A DNA stretch of 42,622 nt from Fontibacter flavus (lineage in GTDB: Bacteria > Bacteroidota > Bacteroidia > Cytophagales > Cyclobacteriaceae), in assembly GCF_042432905.1 (NCBI RefSeq), contig NZ_JBHLWI010000019.1, positions 1-42,622 on the forward strand, in the 5' to 3' direction. Of this stretch, positions 33,352 through 40,908 are shown piece after piece. The translations under genes were made by a program, and so were the position numbers. Positions within the stretch are counted from its first letter, which is position 1, and each line of letters opens with the position of its first letter. The notes below the pieces were generated by a model. That model ran no database searches. It had not been told where the DNA came from and saw only the letters and a list, made by a program, of their open reading frames with translations.

Positions 33352-35685
33352 ATGTCAACAGCCACAGCTAAAGTCCCCATGGGACAGAAAATTGCCTTTG
33401 GTGTCGGAATGCTAGCCAACCAGATGTTCCCAGCTTCACTTGGAATATTCATGGTGGTACTTGTGCAGAATTTAGGATTCCCTGGCTGGATGTGGGGAAT
33501 CGTCTATTTTCTCCCCCGTATCCTCGATGCTGTAACCGACCCTATCATGGGCTTCATCTCTGACAACACCAGATCAGTATGGGGAAGACGGAGACAATAT
33601 GTGTTTCTCGGCGCCATTGTCATGGGTGTGACCTTCTCTGTGATGTGGCAACTTTACGGAGAAAACAGCGTGACTTACAACTTCACTTATTTTCTACTCG
33701 GCTCTTTTGCTTTTTATATCGGGCTTACCATTTTCAGTGTGCCTTATGTAGCGATGGGCTATGAAATGAGTGAGGATTTCCACGAGCGCACTCAAATTAT
33801 GGCTATTGCACAGTGGATTGGGCAATGGGCTTGGGTAATTGCCCCTTGGTTTTGGGTGATTATGTATGAGCCTAACTGGTTCACAACTCCTGAAGCGGCT
33901 ACCCGTCAGCTTGCAATTTGGGTAGGCGTCATTTTTGCCATTTGTGCCATGGTTCCTGCTATTTTCATTCGCAGTAAATCCACCAAAAACGAAAACTTCT
34001 CTCCTCTCACCTTCAATGCCATAGGAGATAGTGTTTCACAAATCATTCGAGGGTTTAAAGAGGCATTTTCTTCAAGACCATTTAGAAAACTTTGTATTTC
34101 TACATTTTTTATCTTCAATGCATTCAACACGGTGGCAGGCTTCGTCTTTTTTATTGTGGTTTGGCATTTGTTCAACGGTGATGCAGGCGCTGCAGGATAT
34201 TGGACGCCTATATTCGGTAGTGTGGGTGCATTGGTCACCACCTTTATAGTCATCCCAATAGTGGCCTGGATGTCCAAAAAGATTGGCAAGAAAAATGCTT
34301 TCATGGTTTCTCAGGGCATCGCTTTGATAGGCTATGCATCTTTATGGTTCCTGTTTGTACCTGGAAAGCCCTGGATGTTTATTTTTTCTCTCCCCTTCCA
34401 CTCTTTTGGAATCGGCAGTCTTTTTGTACTGATGATGTCCATGACGGCCGATGTCATCGACCTGGACGAATTGAATTATGGTGTACGCCGTGAAGGGGTG
34501 TTTGGGGCCATCTATTGGTACATGGTAAAGTTCGGATTCGCCATTGCAGGTGGATTGAGCGGGTTGATTCTGACTGTTGTAGGTTTCGATGGAAATGCTG
34601 CCGTACAGCCCGAAGGGGCCGTTACCGGTCTGAGGTTGTTCTTCTCCGGACTGCCCATGCTCGGAACCATAGCGGCTATGTACCTGATGCACGACTATGA
34701 TGTAGATGAAGCAAGGGCTAATGAGATCCGGGCAGAATTACAAGCACGCAAAAATACTGATCCAATAAAAGTCACCACTGTTTACCAAAACAATGATTCC
34801 ATTTTTATAGGAGAAAAAGAAACCCTAAAAACAGATTTTGATTTCACCAATAATTCTGCCTCTGATATAAAAAATGCATTCAGTAATACATTGAATACTG
34901 GTCTCCATGGCATTTGTTTCAGTCCTTATCTGGAAGGACAACAGATTGGCGATCAATTGAGTGAAGAACAGATTTTTAGAAGAATGGAAATTATCGCTCC
35001 TCATACACAGTGGATACGATCATTTTCTTGTACGGGTGGTAATGAATTGATTCCCAAGGCTGCTCGCACTTATGGACTGAAAACCATGACTGGGGCTTGG
35101 ATAGACTCAAATAAAGAAGTGAATACGCACGAAATCAATTCCTTGATTTCTCTGGCAAAAGAAGGATTGGTTGATATTGCTGTGTTAGGAAATGAAGTGC
35201 TCATGCGCGGAGAATTGACTTTGGAGGAGCTAATTTCCTACATCAATCAAGTAAAAAAGGAAATTCCGAATGTACCTGTAGCTTATGTAGATACCTACAA
35301 TCAATTCCTTTCTCACCCGGAACTCATCGATGCTTGTGACGTAATTCTTATCAATTGCTACCCATTCTGGGAAGGTATACATATCTCTCAAGCTAGCAGC
35401 CACTTGAGTCAAATGTATGAATTGACCAAAAATGCTGCTAATGGAAAAAAAGTGATTATTACGGAGACTGGCTGGCCGGATAAAGGAAGCCCATTACATG
35501 CAGCGGAACCAACCGCTGAAAATGCCATGCGCTACTTTATAAACACTCTGCGGTGGGCTAAGGACTCACAGGTGGAAATGTTCTATTTCTCGTCTTTTGA
35601 TGAATCCTGGAAAGTGCGGCATGAAGGTAATGTAGGTGAGTCATGGGGGTTATGGAATAAAAATGAACAACTAAAATACTTATAA
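33352..35685 (+). CDS. GPH/MFS sugar-cation symporter fused to a GH17 glucanase domain
   Basis: A 777-residue single polypeptide. Residues 1-446 form a 12-segment transporter of the glycoside-pentoside-hexuronide (MelB) group: ILDAVTDPIMGFISDNT near 57-73 keeps the Asp pair D59 and D63 that binds the coupling cation in MelB, and GRRRQ follows. A hydrophilic linker, about 447-505 (YDVDEARANEIRAELQARKN and on), leads into a full GH17 barrel: TGLHGICFSPYLEGQQ, acid/base E615 in LGNEVLM and nucleophile E705 in ITETGWP. Known members of the transporter family have both ends in the cytoplasm, which places the glucanase on the inner face. It would import beta-1,3-gluco-oligosaccharides and cut them as they enter. 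The frame is continuous through the linker with no stop or obvious frameshift. The next gene starts 2 nt after its stop. Confidence 0.92.
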   Translation: MSTATAKVPMGQKIAFGVGMLANQMFPASLGIFMVVLVQNLGFPGWMWGIVYFLPRILDAVTDPIMGFISDNTRSVWGRRRQYVFLGAIVMGVTFSVMWQLYGENSVTYNFTYFLLGSFAFYIGLTIFSVPYVAMGYEMSEDFHERTQIMAIAQWIGQWAWVIAPWFWVIMYEPNWFTTPEAATRQLAIWVGVIFAICAMVPAIFIRSKSTKNENFSPLTFNAIGDSVSQIIRGFKEAFSSRPFRKLCISTFFIFNAFNTVAGFVFFIVVWHLFNGDAGAAGYWTPIFGSVGALVTTFIVIPIVAWMSKKIGKKNAFMVSQGIALIGYASLWFLFVPGKPWMFIFSLPFHSFGIGSLFVLMMSMTADVIDLDELNYGVRREGVFGAIYWYMVKFGFAIAGGLSGLILTVVGFDGNAAVQPEGAVTGLRLFFSGLPMLGTIAAMYLMHDYDVDEARANEIRAELQARKNTDPIKVTTVYQNNDSIFIGEKETLKTDFDFTNNSASDIKNAFSNTLNTGLHGICFSPYLEGQQIGDQLSEEQIFRRMEIIAPHTQWIRSFSCTGGNELIPKAARTYGLKTMTGAWIDSNKEVNTHEINSLISLAKEGLVDIAVLGNEVLMRGELTLEELISYINQVKKEIPNVPVAYVDTYNQFLSHPELIDACDVILINCYPFWEGIHISQASSHLSQMYELTKNAANGKKVIITETGWPDKGSPLHAAEPTAENAMRYFINTLRWAKDSQVEMFYFSSFDESWKVRHEGNVGESWGLWNKNEQLKYL

Positions 35686-35687
35686 TT

Positions 35688-36572
35688 ATGTCATTTAATG
35701 CTGACAAAGTCCTGGCGCTTACAGGACGTAATTTTGAGAGACTTTCGAAGGAAGAACTTGTTGAACTCTTCAATGAAGTGCTGGAAGGTGGAATGCACGG
35801 ATTATGCTTTAGTCCATACGTAGAGGGTCAACAACCAGGAGATCAACTTTCTGAAGAACAAGTACGAAGAAGATTGGAAATCATTCGTCCTTATACCAAA
35901 TGGGTGCGCTCCTTCTCCTGTACCGAAGGAAATGAATTGATTCCTATCATTGCCAAAGAACTCGGCATGAAAACCCTAGTGGGCGCTTGGCTGGGAAAAG
36001 ATGATAAGATCAATCAAGAAGAAGTAGCTGGTTTGATTAAGTTGGCAAAAGCAGGGTATGTGGATATCGCTGCTGTGGGCAATGAGGTCATGTACAGAAA
36101 AGACTTGACAGAAGACCAACTATTGGGCTTTATTGAACATGTCAAGCAGGCGGTCCCAAAAGTACCGGTGGGATATGTGGATGCCTATTATGAGTTTGAA
36201 CTGAAGCCAAGAATCACCAATGCCTGCGATGTGATACTGGCCAATTGCTATCCATATTGGGAAGGCTGTATGCAGGATTACTCCTTGGTGTATATCAAAG
36301 ATATGTATCAAAGAGCTTTAAGAGCCGGAAAGGGTAAAAAGGTAATCATTTCGGAAACAGGTTGGCCCAGCCAAGGTACGCCTCTTTATGGTGCAGTCCC
36401 TTCTGATGAAAATTTTATGAAATACTTCATCAACATCCAAACCTGGGCAAACCAAGAAAAAATAGACATTCATTACTTCTCTTCTTTCGATGAATCTTGG
36501 AAAGTGGGGACTGAAGGCGATGTGGGTGCCTATTGGGGAATCTGGGATAAGGATGAACAGTTGAAGTACTAA
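35688..36572 (+). CDS. Free-standing cytoplasmic GH17, paralogue of the fused domain
   Basis: A 294-residue compact GH17 with no signal peptide or membrane segment. GMHGLCFSPYVEGQQPGDQL, WVRSFSCTEGNELIP and YYFSSFDESWKVG match the fused domain of the upstream gene closely (for example GLHGICFSPYLEGQQIGDQL and WIRSFSCTGGNELIP), so the two arose by duplication. Acid/base E133 (VGNEVMY) and nucleophile E223 (ISETGWP) are both intact, with the same 90-residue spacing as in the fusion. It probably hydrolyses or transglycosylates imported beta-1,3-glucan chains. The start is ATG 35688, 2 nt after the upstream stop, so translation is likely coupled. It is the last gene of the operon, closed by a terminator. 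Confidence 0.92.
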   Translation: MSFNADKVLALTGRNFERLSKEELVELFNEVLEGGMHGLCFSPYVEGQQPGDQLSEEQVRRRLEIIRPYTKWVRSFSCTEGNELIPIIAKELGMKTLVGAWLGKDDKINQEEVAGLIKLAKAGYVDIAAVGNEVMYRKDLTEDQLLGFIEHVKQAVPKVPVGYVDAYYEFELKPRITNACDVILANCYPYWEGCMQDYSLVYIKDMYQRALRAGKGKKVIISETGWPSQGTPLYGAVPSDENFMKYFINIQTWANQEKIDIHYFSSFDESWKVGTEGDVGAYWGIWDKDEQLKY

Positions 36573-36610
36573 TTGATACATGAAACCATAACATTACCTA
36601 TGGCCTAATT

Positions 36611-36654
36611 AAGAGGCTGATACCTTAGCTATAAGTATCAGCCTTCTTTTTTTT
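36611..36654 (+). terminator. Rho-independent terminator of the glucan operon
   Basis: A perfect 9-bp stem, GGCTGATAC / GTATCAGCC, with an 11-nt loop, followed by TTCTTTTTTTT. It lies about 40 bp after the last GH17 gene. Confidence 0.9.
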
Positions 36655-36667
36655 CCGTTAGCTCGAA

Positions 36668-37759
36668 TCATTTGCTTAAAACCCGATCAATCTCACTCCA
36701 ATTTCCTTTTAAAGCCTCATCCAGCATCCTGTTCCACCTTTCCTGCTCTACGGTATCCATACCATGCCGGGTCTGCTTGTCATAAATCTCCTGAAGGCGG
36801 TTCATTTCCCGGTAAGCATCCAGATAGGTGTCATTTAAGGTAGCCTCATACCAATCAGGGTCCAGGTTCAAACTTTTTAATGTATGGATGAACCGGTCTA
36901 CCACAATCCTGACCACATCAAAATGACGCTGTTCATGATTCAGAGAATAATCACTTGGGGATTTCACCCAAGATTGATTTGGCAACATGTAAATATCAAA
37001 TTCAAGGATTTGAATGATTTTTCCAGCTTCTACTGTGGTCTTTCCCTGAATTGCGAAACTCGTGAAAATTGATGCATTGAATTTGCTTTTACCCCTGGGT
37101 TGATCAGCAAAATCCTCCCAAACCAAAGGGTGGTTTGGGTCATAATAAACGGTGTCCTGATGACTGGCCTTAACACGATCGATGATTTCCAACTGAACCT
37201 CTGTAGCCAAATTGGGATTGTTCATCACCTGCATATTCATCCAGGTATCAAAGTATTCCGAAGCATTCAGAAAAATCTTATTGACCACCTCTGGTATTAT
37301 ATCCAACCGGTTTGGAGATCTTCTATACTGAATGGAACCCGTAAAATCCACCAAATGGAAAGGTTCAAATTCTCCCTTTTTAAAAAATCCAATCACTAAC
37401 TGAACATCACCTTCATAAACTTTATTTTTCAAACCAGCTTTTTCAACAAGGTTCAATTCAAAAATTCTGACCTGTATATTTTGAACATTTTGCCCTAGGG
37501 GATTAACTCTACGTTTAAAAAATTGCCTGGCTTCATCATCTAAACCTTCCTTCAATTCAACCGCCTGAAGTTTACCGTTAATATCGTGTACATCTCCTAT
37601 TTTCCCTTTTTTGATTCTAAGGTCAATCACTTCATCGATCTGATAACGCTTATCGGAAATTTCTTTTGACTGAGATGACAAACCAACATACACCTTTTGC
37701 CCAAAAGCGGGTTGATACAAGACCAAAAAAAAGGTAAACATTACTATAAAGATTTTCAC
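36668..37759 (-). CDS. Secreted DUF922-type metalloprotease-like protein
   Basis: A 363-residue protein with signal peptide MKIFIVMFTFFLVLYQPAFG. The C-terminal third holds HEQRHFDV (H275, E276, H279), the HExxH zinc site with the following HFD typical of DUF922, a family annotated as predicted secreted Zn-dependent protease. The N-terminal two thirds carries no recognised domain. WEDFADQPRG before the site is a family-typical opening of the DUF922 domain. Physiological substrate unknown. The start is GTG at 37759, at the head of the signal peptide; an ATG six codons later would shorten it. It lies 40 bp downstream of the helical unknown on the same strand, so they may be co-transcribed. Confidence 0.8.
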   Translation of the reverse strand: MKIFIVMFTFFLVLYQPAFGQKVYVGLSSQSKEISDKRYQIDEVIDLRIKKGKIGDVHDINGKLQAVELKEGLDDEARQFFKRRVNPLGQNVQNIQVRIFELNLVEKAGLKNKVYEGDVQLVIGFFKKGEFEPFHLVDFTGSIQYRRSPNRLDIIPEVVNKIFLNASEYFDTWMNMQVMNNPNLATEVQLEIIDRVKASHQDTVYYDPNHPLVWEDFADQPRGKSKFNASIFTSFAIQGKTTVEAGKIIQILEFDIYMLPNQSWVKSPSDYSLNHEQRHFDVVRIVVDRFIHTLKSLNLDPDWYEATLNDTYLDAYREMNRLQEIYDKQTRHGMDTVEQERWNRMLDEALKGNWSEIDRVLSK

Positions 37760-37799
37760 AATAGTATATACAGCAAATCTTACTAATTGGTTCTAAACA

Positions 37800-38288
37800 T
37801 CAATTTACCATAGGAGCCTTTAGTTCTTCAAGCATCAACTGGAAATCATATTGAAGGTCTTCATGTAATCCTGAGATCAATTTTTCCACCTTGCCTATCT
37901 GAACTTTGTATAGGTTGTCAATCACAGGGTGATGAAAATTAAGATACCCATACAGCTTCATCTGTTGGCAAAAATAAATAATCAGTTCAATTTGAGCGGT
38001 CTTGTCTTTGGTCAGTTTCAGGTTTTTATTAAGTTTTCTACGTATTGCCTGTGCAGATTTCTTAGCGTAATGGTAGTGCTTGGTATTGGCTTTCATAAAC
38101 TCCATCTCCAATTCTTCCTGCACCATTTCAACAAATAATCGCGGATTGTTCCTTTCAAATAGTTTGAAATATAGGAAGGCTTTATTTTCACGACTGAATT
38201 TACTAAGCTCAAGAATCATCGACATCAACTCTTGTTCATTAAGGTAACTCAGTTCTTTTTTGATTTCCGAAAGGCTTGCAATTTTCAT
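37800..38288 (-). CDS. Helical protein of unknown function
   Basis: A 162-residue soluble protein I do not recognise. It has no signal peptide or transmembrane segment. The sequence is predicted to be almost all helix (SEIKKELSYLNEQELMSMILELSKF, HYHYAKKSAQAIRRKLNKNL), basic in the middle and acidic at the C-terminus (LHEDLQYDFQLMLEELKAP). Two Cys-free stretches flank a single Cys (YFCQQ). It lies upstream of the DUF922 gene on the same strand, 40 bp apart. The start is ATG 38288. Confidence 0.75.
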   Translation of the reverse strand: MKIASLSEIKKELSYLNEQELMSMILELSKFSRENKAFLYFKLFERNNPRLFVEMVQEELEMEFMKANTKHYHYAKKSAQAIRRKLNKNLKLTKDKTAQIELIIYFCQQMKLYGYLNFHHPVIDNLYKVQIGKVEKLISGLHEDLQYDFQLMLEELKAPMVN

Positions 38289-38404
38289 AAAATAGAGTGC
38301 ATTGAACTTATAAAGTTAAGCTACAAATCGGATAGTATTCAAAAAATAAAGACAAAGAAAGACCATCAGAATCATTTTCATGAATCGATAGTCATGCATT
38401 TCAG

Positions 38405-38450
38405 TTTACATATTGATCATGTATCCCTGAGGATAATGATCAATTGTAAA
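38405..38450. repeat. Long near-perfect hairpin in a gene spacer
   Basis: TTTACA-ATTGATCAT-TATCC (38405-38426, with single-base bulges at 38411 and 38421) pairs with GGATA-ATGATCAAT-TGTAAA (38431-38450) around a CTGA loop: 20 paired bases in 46 nt. No T run follows on either strand. It lies about 40 bp after the stop of the minus-strand cold-shock gene. Confidence 0.65.
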
Positions 38451-38490
38451 ACATGAAAGTTAGAGAAATATTAGGGTAAGGAGACTTGAA

Positions 38491-38949
38491 TTACTTTACC
38501 AGTTTGACTTCAATAGCACTCAGGCCTTTCTGTGTCTTTTCAGTTTGAAAAGTGACTTTGTCATTCTCCTTAATCTGATCTATACATCCGGAAAGGTGTA
38601 CAAAAATACTTTCCTGAGTTTGTTCGTCTTTGATAAATCCATATCCTTTTGAGGAATTGAAAAAAGTCACTTTGCCTTTTCTTCCTTCTGCATCCTCTTC
38701 AATTTTAGAGGCTTTAGGTACTCCGATGTCAATGCTGTCCGCATCTATTTCTTTTCTCTTTTTGGTAGGATCCGGAGGCGTTGAGGTAATGTTTCCAAAT
38801 TCATCCACATAAGCAATCATATCTTCAAAATCTGTGGATTTATCTGTGTTTGATTTACGGGATTCTTTTCGGTCAATTTTCTCCTGCTTCTTTTTCTGTC
38901 TTAATTTTTCCTTCTCTTTTTTGTTAAAGGTTTCTCTTGATTTTGCCAT
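38491..38949 (-). CDS. Cold-shock domain protein with charged N-terminal extension
   Basis: A 152-residue RNA-binding protein. The cold-shock domain is at 91-152: GKVTFFNSSKGYGFIKDE with RNP1 KGYGFI (101-106) and RNP2 IFVHLS (115-120), the single-strand nucleic-acid binding motifs. The first 90 residues are highly charged, with a Lys-rich coiled or disordered stretch (KKEKEKLRQKKKQEKIDRKE) and an acidic linker. Bacteroidota commonly have such extended cold-shock proteins; they are about twice the size of E. coli CspA. It probably chaperones mRNA. I chose ATG 38949 since the frame only reaches three codons further. A striking hairpin lies downstream in its 3' region. Confidence 0.88.
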   Translation of the reverse strand: MAKSRETFNKKEKEKLRQKKKQEKIDRKESRKSNTDKSTDFEDMIAYVDEFGNITSTPPDPTKKRKEIDADSIDIGVPKASKIEEDAEGRKGKVTFFNSSKGYGFIKDEQTQESIFVHLSGCIDQIKENDKVTFQTEKTQKGLSAIEVKLVK

Positions 38950-39105
38950 ATAATACAAAATACTAGGTTTTTTTGAGAAATTCCTATTTTATCGCCCAAA
39001 CAATTTTTCAGCATCACTCCTTTTGATTGAAATCATGGACTTCTGGCACTTTCCCCTTTAAGCTTTTCATTTTTTTAAGTAGTTTCGTCTCCAAGCATAC
39101 CAATT

Positions 39106-40227
39106 ATGAAAGAATTATATCAGATCATTCAGGCCTACTATATATGTGTTTCCAGAAATCAGAAAGCTGCTTTAGCTACAGTAGTGAAGGTAGATGGCTC
39201 TGCATACAGACGTCCCGGTGCCCGCATGCTCGTAACAGAAGACGGAGAACTCACAGGAGCGATCAGTGGTGGATGTCTTGAGGGAGATGCCCTGAGAAAA
39301 GCACAATCTGTCATCTTTCAACAAAAATCAATGGTGGTTACTTATGATACCACTGATGAAGATGATCAGAAATTTGGAATCGGTCTAGGCTGTAACGGCA
39401 TTATTCAGGTATTGATTGAGCCTATCAACAAGGATGATGTAAATAACCCGATTGAATTGCTCAAAAAGGCTTTGGAGGATAGACAAACAACATTTCTAAC
39501 AACCCTATTTTCCTTAAAAAATGCCAAATCCCAACAAATAGGAACCATTATTTTGTATAAAAACGGTCAGTTTTTAGGGAATTCTTCAGTACTGGACCAT
39601 CATCTTTTTGAGTTTATTCAGTCAGAATTGAAAAAAAATATTGCACAAACCACGAAATTAATCTGTCACTATCCAGAATGGGACGATATTTATGTCTTTT
39701 ATGAATGTATCAAACCACCTGTACAGGTTTTGCTTTTTGGTGCGGGCAACGACACTTTGCCCATTGCTAAAATGACGGATTTATTAGGATGGACTTTGAC
39801 TTTGATTGATGGGAGGAAAAACCAGGCCACTGAATCAAGATATCCTCAGGCTTCCAAAATCATTGTAGCTCCTGCGGATGAAGCTGTGAAACAAATTTCA
39901 GCAGACAGTAACACCGTGGCCTTATTGATGACCCACAATTTTGAATATGAAGCGGTTATTTTAAAGGATCTCCAAGACTTAAACCTTCCCTATATTGGTA
40001 TCCTGGGACCAAAGAAAAAAACATTAAAACTCCTTGAGAGACTTAAAAATCAAGGATTACTAATAAATGAATCCAATATTTACGGTCCTTTAGGCCTTGA
40101 TATCGGAGCTGAAGGATCTGAAGAAATCGCGCTCTCTGCCATTGCCGAAATCAAAGCTGTCCTTTCCCAAAAGACAGGGATGCATCTACGGGAAAAAGAA
40201 GGTCCAATTCATGAAGAAGAAAGATGA
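39106..40227 (+). CDS. XdhC/CoxI family molybdoenzyme maturation protein
   Basis: A 373-residue cytoplasmic protein. The N-terminal XdhC_CoxI domain shows ATVVKVDGSAYRRPGARMLV and AISGGCLEGDALRKA (about 23-68), the C-terminal Rossmann-like domain starts near QVLLFGAGNDTLPIA and includes ILGPKKKTLKLLERL. XdhC binds molybdenum cofactor and delivers it, often sulfurated, to xanthine dehydrogenase-type enzymes. The MocA-type gene overlaps its end by 4 bp (ATGA), a common pairing. No xanthine dehydrogenase or other molybdenum hydroxylase lies in the window. A cysteine desulfurase at 40909, on the opposite strand, could in principle donate sulfur to the cofactor, but it may as well serve iron-sulfur or tRNA pathways. 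The start is ATG 39106. Confidence 0.88.
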   Translation: MKELYQIIQAYYICVSRNQKAALATVVKVDGSAYRRPGARMLVTEDGELTGAISGGCLEGDALRKAQSVIFQQKSMVVTYDTTDEDDQKFGIGLGCNGIIQVLIEPINKDDVNNPIELLKKALEDRQTTFLTTLFSLKNAKSQQIGTIILYKNGQFLGNSSVLDHHLFEFIQSELKKNIAQTTKLICHYPEWDDIYVFYECIKPPVQVLLFGAGNDTLPIAKMTDLLGWTLTLIDGRKNQATESRYPQASKIIVAPADEAVKQISADSNTVALLMTHNFEYEAVILKDLQDLNLPYIGILGPKKKTLKLLERLKNQGLLINESNIYGPLGLDIGAEGSEEIALSAIAEIKAVLSQKTGMHLREKEGPIHEEER

Positions 40228-40820
40228 GCAGCAATAAAATAGGAATTATAATTCTTGCTGCAGGTTCCTCTTCCCGCTTAGGACAAGCTAAGCAATTACT
40301 AAAATTCAAAGAAAAAACCTTACTGGAAATTTCACTGCATGCTGCTCATGGTTCTATGGCTGATCAAATGGTGTTGGTACTTGGAGCTAACCTGAATCAA
40401 ATTCAGCAAGAAATCAACCTTGCTCCATATGAGGTAGTTATCAATAATGATTGGAATTCTGGAATGGCTTCATCCATGCAAACCGGCTTGAGACACCTGC
40501 TTCAACAACAGAAATTTGACGCAGTCATTCTGATGATTTCAGATCAACCTTTTATCGAACCAAATACAATCAACTTATTAATAAACAAGTATTTAAATTC
40601 AAAAAAAGGAATCATCACTTCTACATATCAGGATACATTTGGTGTACCGGTACTTTTTGATCAAAAGTACTTTAATGAACTATTGGAACTCAAAAGCAAG
40701 GAAGGTGCTAAAAAGATTATCTATAAACATTTAGACGATATAGAAAAGGTTGATTTTCCAAAAGGAGCTGTGGACATAGATACTCCTGAAGACTATGCAA
40801 AATTGATAAATAGCCAATAA
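40224..40820 (+). CDS. MocA-type molybdopterin cytidylyl/nucleotidyltransferase
   Basis: A 198-residue NTP transferase. IIILAAGSSSRLGQAKQLL at the N-terminus is the nucleotide-binding loop of the MobA/MocA family, MISDQPFIEP is the metal-binding block, and YQDTFGVPVLF is a further family motif. MocA attaches CMP to molybdopterin for enzymes of the xanthine dehydrogenase class. The pairing with XdhC by a 4-bp overlap makes the MCD-type role more likely than the GMP-adding MobA role, although nucleotide choice cannot be read from the sequence. The start is ATG 40224. Its end converges on the cysteine desulfurase gene with a heptamer array in the 88-bp gap. Confidence 0.86.
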   Translation: MSSNKIGIIILAAGSSSRLGQAKQLLKFKEKTLLEISLHAAHGSMADQMVLVLGANLNQIQQEINLAPYEVVINNDWNSGMASSMQTGLRHLLQQQKFDAVILMISDQPFIEPNTINLLINKYLNSKKGIITSTYQDTFGVPVLFDQKYFNELLELKSKEGAKKIIYKHLDDIEKVDFPKGAVDIDTPEDYAKLINSQ

Positions 40821-40873
40821 AACATCTTAAATTTCTAAAATATTCCTGAACATCAAGCGTCCTGCAACTTGGC

Positions 40874-40901
40874 TCTTGAGTCTTCCTTCTTGCGTCTTCC
40901 C
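40874..40901. repeat. Heptamer tandem array 3 (TCTTnnn, four units)
   Basis: Four 7-nt units in register: TCTTGAG, TCTTCCT, TCTTGCG, TCTTCCC. It lies in the gap between the convergent MocA-type and cysteine desulfurase genes, a few bases past the desulfurase stop. The first unit is identical to the first unit of arrays 1 and 2. Confidence 0.75.
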
Positions 40902-40908
40902 CTCTTTC

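Noticed and set aside
33906..34304. Long open frames antisense to real genes, for example inside the symporter gene
   Set aside because: They have no family motif, no start context and run through conserved domains of the opposite strand; they are shadows of the coding frame.
33352..35685. Transporter-GH17 fusion as a frameshift or lost-stop artefact
   Set aside because: The frame is continuous, the linker is hydrophilic and of ordinary codon use, and a separate GH17 gene with its own start follows. Raw reads would still be the final proof.
26794..36572. Classical polysaccharide utilisation locus with SusC/SusD
   Set aside because: No TonB-dependent receptor or SusD-like gene was found in or next to the operon.
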